Assembly: GCA_035578905.1 (NCBI GenBank)
Contig: JAQJVL010000123.1
Coordinates: 1,860,001-1,924,000 of the forward strand
Length of the DNA: 64,000 nt
DNA from: Stictocephala bisonia
Lineage: Eukaryota; Arthropoda; Insecta; Hemiptera; Membracidae
Direction of reading: 5' to 3'
In this document: positions 58,661 through 64,000 of the stretch, piece by piece
Numbering within the stretch: the stretch's first letter is position 1
Layout of the letters: the number at the start of each line of letters is the position of its first letter
Translations under genes and position numbers: made by a program
The notes under the pieces: generated by a model
The model's database searches: none
Told to the model about the DNA's origin: nothing
The model's input: only the letters and a program-made list of their open reading frames with translations

Positions 58661-59538
58661 CTGTTCAAATATACATGCTAATAGACATGCAAAACAGAAA
58701 ATATAAAAAGCAAATCAACAGAGTCAAATTAAAAAAATTCAACCAAGTATTATTTTTAAATTCACTAAGCAAAACGCAAAACTATGACTACATTATTAAT
58801 ACAAAAATTAAATATTTTTCAATTCTCTTAAAAGTAATCAAAATCATTGAAAAAGCTACTTACGTAAATGTACACATAAGGAAACCAGTATTCTATTTGC
58901 AGTTAATGTTTCATCAGTAATATGAGTTGATGTTCATAATTTGTTACAGACAGTTTAAATTAACCCTACGAAAATGTCTGTACTGGTATACCATTTTTAA
59001 CCATTTGTGCACTTATACTTAAATTTGTTGTTCACCATTAAATAACGAAAATATGCTACGAACAATACATTTTTCTTCAGGGAAAACTAGTTTGTAAAAT
59101 TTCTGCTCATTATGTGTTTGAGGTTTTTTTTATTTAAGAGAAATAATAAAATAAAAAAGCTCAATTTTTTATAAAAAATTAACATATGTAAAAACAAACT
59201 TCTTGAAGTATATTATAAACACATGATCTTTAATATTTATATATATAATTATGAAAATAACAGTAAACTTTTTTTGAGACATATGTTTCAAGATCTTCTA
59301 CTAATTTGGAAAAAGAGAATATTTTTGAGAATCATTAAAAATACTAATTAAAGATTTAAATTTTATGCCAATAAAACATATGTTGCTAATAAATAGCTAA
59401 AACAAAAATCGATAAGACATCAATTCAATCAATTTGTCTGATTAAAATGAACTCGATCAACTTCTATACTAAAATTAAAAGCAAACTATAGTACATTTTT
59501 ATCAAACACTGTTCTAAAATTAAATTTCTGAAACATTT
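58661..59538. other. CCDC93 intron, nothing recognised
   Basis: AT-rich. The + strand open frames at 58524-58920 overlap the exon on the wrong strand and have no domain. Confidence 0.4.
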
Positions 59539-59783
59539 TTTTTTTTTTTTTTTTTTTTTTTTAAGGAGAGGCCAATCTCCTCCTTAACCTTACTCTGACC
59601 ATTCCCCATAGACCATTGATCTGTGCGAGGAACTTATTCAGACAGAGTAAGGGGGCGAACCTGTACAGTACAAGGTGAATATTACTGATAAATCTTTCAG
59701 TCTAGGCCGGATTCGAACCAGCGCTATCTCTAACCCAAGCTCAAAGTCCTGACGCCTTAGACCACTCGGCCACCGGCTCGCCC
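59539..59783 (-). mobile_element. SINE family A, - strand copy 1
   Basis: On the - strand: head GGGCGAGCCGGTGGCCGAGT, box B CTGGTTCGAATCC, body with CCCTTACTCTGTCTGAATAA, and end AGGCCTCTCCTTAAAA with a poly(A) tail of about 25 (seen as T run at 59539-59562). The best-preserved copy of family A in the window. Confidence 0.92.
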
Positions 59784-59789
59784 AACCGA

Positions 59790-59843
59790 ATGAGAAATAA
59801 TACTGTACTGATTTACCTATATCAGTACAGTATTATTTCTCAT
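59790..59843. repeat. Perfect 23-bp hairpin, 8-nt loop
   Basis: 59790-59812 (ATGAGAAATAATACTGTACT and three more bases) is the exact reverse complement of 59821-59843. It lies 6 bp beyond the SINE A head. Confidence 0.9.
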
Positions 59844-60145
59844 ATACAGCACTGTACTAACATGTACCTATAATCAAACACTTTTAACTTGTTAATTAAC
59901 GTTCTACAGTAGTACAGTATTATGAAAGATAAGTGGGTAGTTGCCGCACGGCCCGTGCATCCCCGATTCCCCGTGTGCCGAGCTCAATGCTAGAAGAGCG
60001 GTGTTGGCAGTGCAGTGGTCTCCCACGCCGTGACATCAGTCCTTCCAGGAAACAGACGAAAATAAACTTGGCGCGGCAAACTGCACACTGCCTCAATTTA
60101 TTGAAAGATAAAGAATACTCTTTAGACTTGCAGCTTCAAAAATAA
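59844..60145. other. Intron stretch with a GC-rich patch
   Basis: About 59930-60070 is GC-richer (GCACGGCCCGTGC and similar) and unclassified. The + strand open frame at 59933-60145 has no domain. Confidence 0.35.
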
Positions 60146-60335
60146 CCCACCCGCCCATCCATACACGTACAGTGGTATTTACCCACCCACCCATACACGT
60201 ACAGTGGTATTGACCCATCCGCTCACCCATACATGTACAGTGGTATTTACCCACCCACCCGCCCATACACGGACAGTGGTACTTACACACCCGCCCACCC
60301 ATATACGTACAGTGGTACTTAATATACACGTGCAC
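60146..60335 (-). repeat. CCC-rich minisatellite, about 5 units
   Basis: Five units of 32-42 bp with CCATACACGTACAGTGGTAT followed by CCCACC/CCCGCC runs: the reverse complement of the family seen at 516-650 and 19345-19510. The - strand open frame with repeated Gly/Trp/Tyr/His is produced by the repeat. Confidence 0.85.
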
Positions 60336-60605
60336 TTAAATATATAAGTTAACATCCTTCAACACAAATTTATTACAGTATAAGTACAAAATGTACAAAT
60401 ATTATGGTGATCAATTTTTGTAAACCAGGTTTACCTTTCTCAGATCACAGCGATTAATAAATTATAAAAACAATATTTAATACTTAGTTAGTAAAAAAAA
60501 ACGAAATACCAACAATGCAAATAACAAACAAAAAAAAAGCAATAGCACACCATTCATGGCTATTACACACAAAAAACACAAAAATTGTAATAAAACATTA
60601 AGTAC

Positions 60606-60653
60606 CTCATCTATTTGACGAGTTTCTAACTGCCCATCTCCCTCAGCCGTTAT
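60606..60653 (-). CDS. CCDC93: CCDC93 exon (first seen)
   Basis: Acceptor TTTCAG, donor GAG|GTACTT. Codes for ITAEGDGQLETRQIDE in phase 0 at both ends. It is short, so it rests on joining in frame with the next exon. An open frame extending it into the intron is read-through. Confidence 0.65.
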
Positions 60654-60840
60654 CTGAAATGACAAACAAGATAACTGTACACAATATTTATAGACATTGC
60701 TCTCATTTACATTGCATTTCCGATAAGTACAAAATTCAAATTATTATCACTTTCTGCATGAAAAAAGAAAGTTTGGTGAAAACTAATCATTATACAACTT
60801 ACTAAATAAACCATACAGAGAGTTGCATATGATTAATTTA

Positions 60841-61647
60841 AGTTATGTAGATAGAGATGTGTACTACCTTGAGTTAGAGTGAAACCTTGCATCCTACGAC
60901 CATTGCACTCATTATGTTCATAGGTCACTAGAGTTATGTAGATAGAGATGTGTACTACCTTGAGTTAAGAGTGAAACCTTGCATCCCACGACCATTACAC
61001 TCATTATGTTCATAGGTCACTAGAGTTATGTAGATAGAGATGTGTACTATCTCAAGTTAGAGTGAAACCTTGCATCCCACGACCATTGCACTCATTATGT
61101 TCAAAGGTCACTAGAGTTATGTAGATAGAGATGTGTACTACCTCAAGTTAGAGTGAAACATTGCATCCCACGACCATTGCACTCATTATGTTCATAGGTC
61201 ACTAGAGTTATGTAGATAGAGATGTGTACTACCTCAAGTTAGAGTGAAACCTTGCATTCCACGGCCATTGCACTAATTATGTTCAAAGGTCACTAGAGTT
61301 ATGTAGATAGAGATGTGTACTACCTCAAGTTAGAGTGAAACCTTGCATCCCACGACCATTGCACTAATTATGTTCAAAGGTCACTAGATTTATTTAGATA
61401 GAGATGTGTATTACCTCAAGTTAGAGTGAAACCTTGCATTCCACAGCCATTGCACTCATTATGTTCAAAGGTCACTAGAGTTATGTAGATAGAGATGTGT
61501 ACTACCTCAAGTTAGAGTGAAACCTTGCATCCCACGACCATTGCACTAATTATGTTCAAAGGTCACTAGATTTATGTAGATAGAGATGTGTATTACCTCA
61601 AGTTAGAGTGAAACCTTGCATCCCACGACCATTGCACTCATTATGTT
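60841..61647. repeat. Tandem array, 91-bp unit, about 9 copies
   Basis: Unit AGTTATGTAGATAGAGATGT... at 60841, 60932, 61024 and 61115 (91-92 bp spacing), with CATTGCACTCATTATGTTCA near the unit end. Copies differ by 1-5 bases. The array starts about 190 bp upstream (in the CCDC93 sense) of the 48-bp exon at 60606-60653. Confidence 0.95.
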
Positions 61648-61678
61648 CAAACACGAGGACTCCTCTGATGATTCGTGG

Positions 61679-61922
61679 TTTTTTTTTTTAAAGAAAGGAG
61701 AGGCCAACCTTCTTTTTAACCTTACTCTGCCCATTTCTCAAAGACTATTGATCTTTGCGAGGAACTTATTCAGACAAAGTAAGGGGGCGAACCAGTGCAG
61801 TAGAAGGTGAATATTACTGATAAATCTTCCACTTTATCAGTAATATTCACTGCCGGATTTGAACCAGCGCTATCTCTAATTAAAGCTCTGACGCCTTAGA
61901 TCGCTCGACCACCAGCTCGCCC
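61679..61922 (-). mobile_element. SINE family A, - strand copy 2
   Basis: Head CGAGCTGGTGGTCGAGCGAT, box B CTGGTTCAAATCC, body CCCTTACTTTGTCTGAATAA and the CCTCTCCTTTC end followed by an A run. A local rearrangement places an inverted copy of CTGATAAA..TTATCAG in the middle. Its tail abuts the 91-bp array. Confidence 0.9.
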
Positions 61923-63035
61923 AAAGTTGTGTTGAGCTGATTTGTGTTATGGTATCTTTTTGTGTATATCAACTAGATGAGTTCTTCCAGAAAGGTGGAT
62001 TTTAAACTAGTTTTTTGTGTGTCCTTTATGCTCATTGCTACTAATTTTTTTAGAATTAGTGATTGTATTTAATTTTAGTACTATGAAAAGTGAAATAGTA
62101 TGAGTACATACATTTGTTGCAAAAGCAAAAACTGCCATAACATGTTGTATTTAAATGGAGTGAGTAAACACTTTCACAGTTGAAAAGTTTTACAATTGAT
62201 GTTCTACAATGGGGATATAACAATTCTTATAACTTATCGAAAGAATGATGTCATGAGGAGGATAAATAAGATGTCACTTGCTATATAGACATCATCTATA
62301 GATGACGCCTGTCAGTATGTAATCTTCCACTATCAGTGTTTCCACCAACAAAATCATAAAAATAGTGTATAACGGTACTTTTTTACACTTTTATAGTTTT
62401 TATTTTCAAGCAACCCACAAAAATATTTTAAAGAAAATATTAATTCTGCAAATTCTAGGCTTAGTGCATTACAGTGGCTCAAAGCCTAGAGACCACATTG
62501 GATTAATAAACGCATCATTGTCAGATTTGCCCCAACTGCCAGAAAATTGTTTCTCAATAAAATAATCTTCCTTCATTGCAAAAAAGCTAAATAAACATAC
62601 AAAAAAAAAGATGATGTAACAATCAAGTTTGCACAAGCACTAAACACAATAAAGCGTCAAGAGAAAGAATGTGACTGGCACAACAAGCTGAGACAGATAT
62701 AATCTTCCTGGGCAATGACTGAGCTGAATTTGAAGCAATGTATTAGAAATGAGAGTGGGCCGACGTATCGAGTACCAGTAGCTTAGGAAACGTGTTGAGA
62801 TAAACTATGGATATGCACTTATCACAAAAAACATGTATACCACTCTGGAATAATTGCTTCTATTTCAAAATGCTTATTCATTCCCCCTATTCAACTTACC
62901 ATCACCTTTTATTAATTTTTTAAAAGAGTTTAGTATAATTTCATGTAGGCATAAAATTATTCAATTTTAAACTGACAAAGTAAACAAAAATCGGTTGTGA
63001 AATACAACCAGTAATTCATAAGCAAACCACAATTA
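61923..63035. other. Stretch with no recognised gene
   Basis: No further CCDC93 exon could be recognised here on the - strand. A + strand open frame at 62365-62565 has no domain. Confidence 0.4.
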
Positions 63036-63967
63036 CGAGGCATGTTTTTAAAGTAAGTACCGTTTTGGAATCTCGCCGCTGTAGTGCTGCGGTCAGCGTT
63101 TAGCACATGTGTGCTAGATGCTACTATCTTTTGACAAGCCATAGCCACCGTTACAGACCCATTTGACTGTATTTAAGGTCGCTTATGACTGTTTAAAATT
63201 CTTCCTCTGATTAAAAATGCCGCAAACTGTAAAGTACATGTTGCGATAAGTTTTCGTAACGCTAAAGGCATGAAAGCAGCTGACATTCATTGAGAGATCT
63301 GTGAAGTTTATTGAGAAAACAGAATGAGTGATGGGATGGTATAGAAATGGGTGAGAGCTTTTAAGGTTGTGCGAATGTGCATGATGAGGAACGAAGTCGA
63401 AAACCTTCATTCGTTACTGATGACTTGGTGAAAAAACGTTGATGAAAAAAGTCAGAGAAAACATACGCTTTACTACTGCATCATTATGTAGTGTCTTCAA
63501 GTGTCAAGAAGTGCGAAATTGAAATTGTGCCAGACCGTTTGAAGTACCCAAAGTTATGCTTACGGTAGGTTCCCAAAATGCTGACAGAGAATCACAAAAA
63601 CAAATGTTTGAGGAGAATAAAAATAAATGTTTAACTTGTTCTCTCACATTCCTAGAGCATTAGAATCGTGATGGTTATCATTTTTAAAACCAAATTGTCG
63701 CTGTGACAGACTCATGAATGTCAGCTGCTTTCACACCCTTAGCATTATGAAAACTTACACAGCTCATAATTCATAGTCGGCAGCATTTTTAATAGGAGAA
63801 GGAATATTAAACAGTCATAAGTGACCTTAAATAAAGTCAAATGAATCCGTAACGGCAGTTGTGGCTTGCCAACAGATACTAGTACCCAGCATGCATGTGC
63901 TGAACGCCGACTTCAGCGCTACAGTGGCAGGATTCCAAAACGGTACTTACTTTAAAAACATGCCTCG
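63036..63967. mobile_element. Snap-back mariner: two 5' ends in inverted orientation
   Basis: TA flanks both ends (63034-63035; 63968-63969). The left 270 bp (63036 to about 63305) and the right 270 bp (about 63700 to 63967) are inverted copies of the same mariner 5' end, starting CGAGGCATGTTTTTAAAGTA and running through the 5' UTR into the transposase start. Between them the left half continues with a broken N-terminal transposase (ANVHDEERSRKPSFVTDDLV and ENIRFTT pattern, ending near PKML.). The 3' half of the gene, with the second and third catalytic Asp, is missing. This is a different mariner from copies 1 and 2. Confidence 0.85.
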
Positions 63968-64000
63968 TATAATATTGTCTTTTATATTCAATCAGAATAA

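Larger units (their letters stand above)
41458..60653 (-). other. CCDC93: Gene span: CCDC93-type protein, C-terminal 9 exons
   Basis: CCDC93 is a coiled-coil subunit of the CCC (COMMD/CCDC22/CCDC93) part of the Commander complex, which works with retriever in recycling membrane proteins from endosomes. Exons at 60653-60606, 58660-58610, 53947-53846, 51276-51107, 48238-48125, 46328-46120, 44426-44306, 43178-43094 and 41634-41458 join in phase to 358 codons plus TGA, about the last 57% of the 631-residue human protein. Strongest matches are [36 protein letters not shown] and AMATPSGKEQFVQQMEEI. Most of the product is charged heptad-like coiled coil. The N-terminal part is outside the window or unrecognised. 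Confidence 0.85.

Noticed and set aside
59790..59843. miR-8/200-like microRNA because of TAATACTGT
   Set aside because: Only a short string matches, the stem is perfectly paired without microRNA-type bulges, and the remaining mature sequence differs.
60093..60335. 80-codon Gly/Trp/Tyr/His-rich - strand frame
   Set aside because: Produced by the CCC-rich minisatellite.
60841..61647. CRISPR-like array
   Set aside because: Whole 91-bp units repeat, with no variable spacers.
62365..62565. Possible exon on + strand
   Set aside because: No recognisable domain and no supporting splice partners.

Overview
The window is AT-rich animal nuclear DNA, most likely from an insect. It carries spliced genes with GT..AG introns, jockey/CR1-type LINEs, tRNA-derived SINEs, mariner, piggyBac, pogo, PIF/Harbinger and Helitron DNA transposons, a Penelope-like element and satellite arrays. 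No bacterial gene, viral gene, CRISPR array or operon was seen. The species cannot be fixed from the sequence; the repeat mix would suit a large hemimetabolous genome such as a hemipteran, but that is inference.

Two host genes are supported, arranged tail to tail. On the + strand, a complete inositol monophosphatase (IMPA1/IMPA2 type) lies in six coding exons (4602-4664, 24220-24353, 29647-29906, 34420-34525, 35458-35609, 39742-39851). All splice junctions stay in phase and give 274 residues with the metal-binding residues intact. On the - strand, nine exons between 60653 and 41458 encode the C-terminal 358 residues of a CCDC93-type coiled-coil protein of the CCC/Commander endosomal recycling complex. 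Its 5' half lies beyond the right edge or was not recognisable. The two stop codons are about 1.6 kb apart. The genes share no pathway that the sequence shows; they are simply neighbours.

Layout: 1-4.4 kb is intergenic (minisatellite, 220-bp foldback, Helitron helicase tail, (AT)n). 4.6-24.2 kb is IMPA1 intron 1 (87-bp tandem array, GC-rich block, 3.7-kb satellite field with a 165-bp higher-order repeat followed by 82-bp units, two LINE fragments, minisatellites, one SINE). 24.3-39.7 kb holds the later IMPA1 introns (Penelope-like GIY-YIG remnant, LINE split by a repeat, pogo-like element, PIF/Harbinger element with a MADF remnant, SINEs, mariner copy 1). 39.9-41.4 kb is the convergent 3' region. 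41.5-60.6 kb holds the CCDC93 exons, with introns carrying a second foldback, a non-autonomous piggyBac element with five GC-rich palindromes, LINE fragments, SINEs, a full-length decayed piggyBac and mariner copy 2. 60.7-64 kb has a 91-bp tandem array, a SINE and a snap-back mariner.

Most open reading frames in the window are chance or repeat-derived. All transposase and reverse transcriptase genes seen here are broken. The most unusual items are the palindrome-bearing piggyBac pair, the snap-back mariner, the satellite field inside a housekeeping-gene intron, and two foldback repeats with a hammerhead-like CUGANGA-stem-GAAA string.
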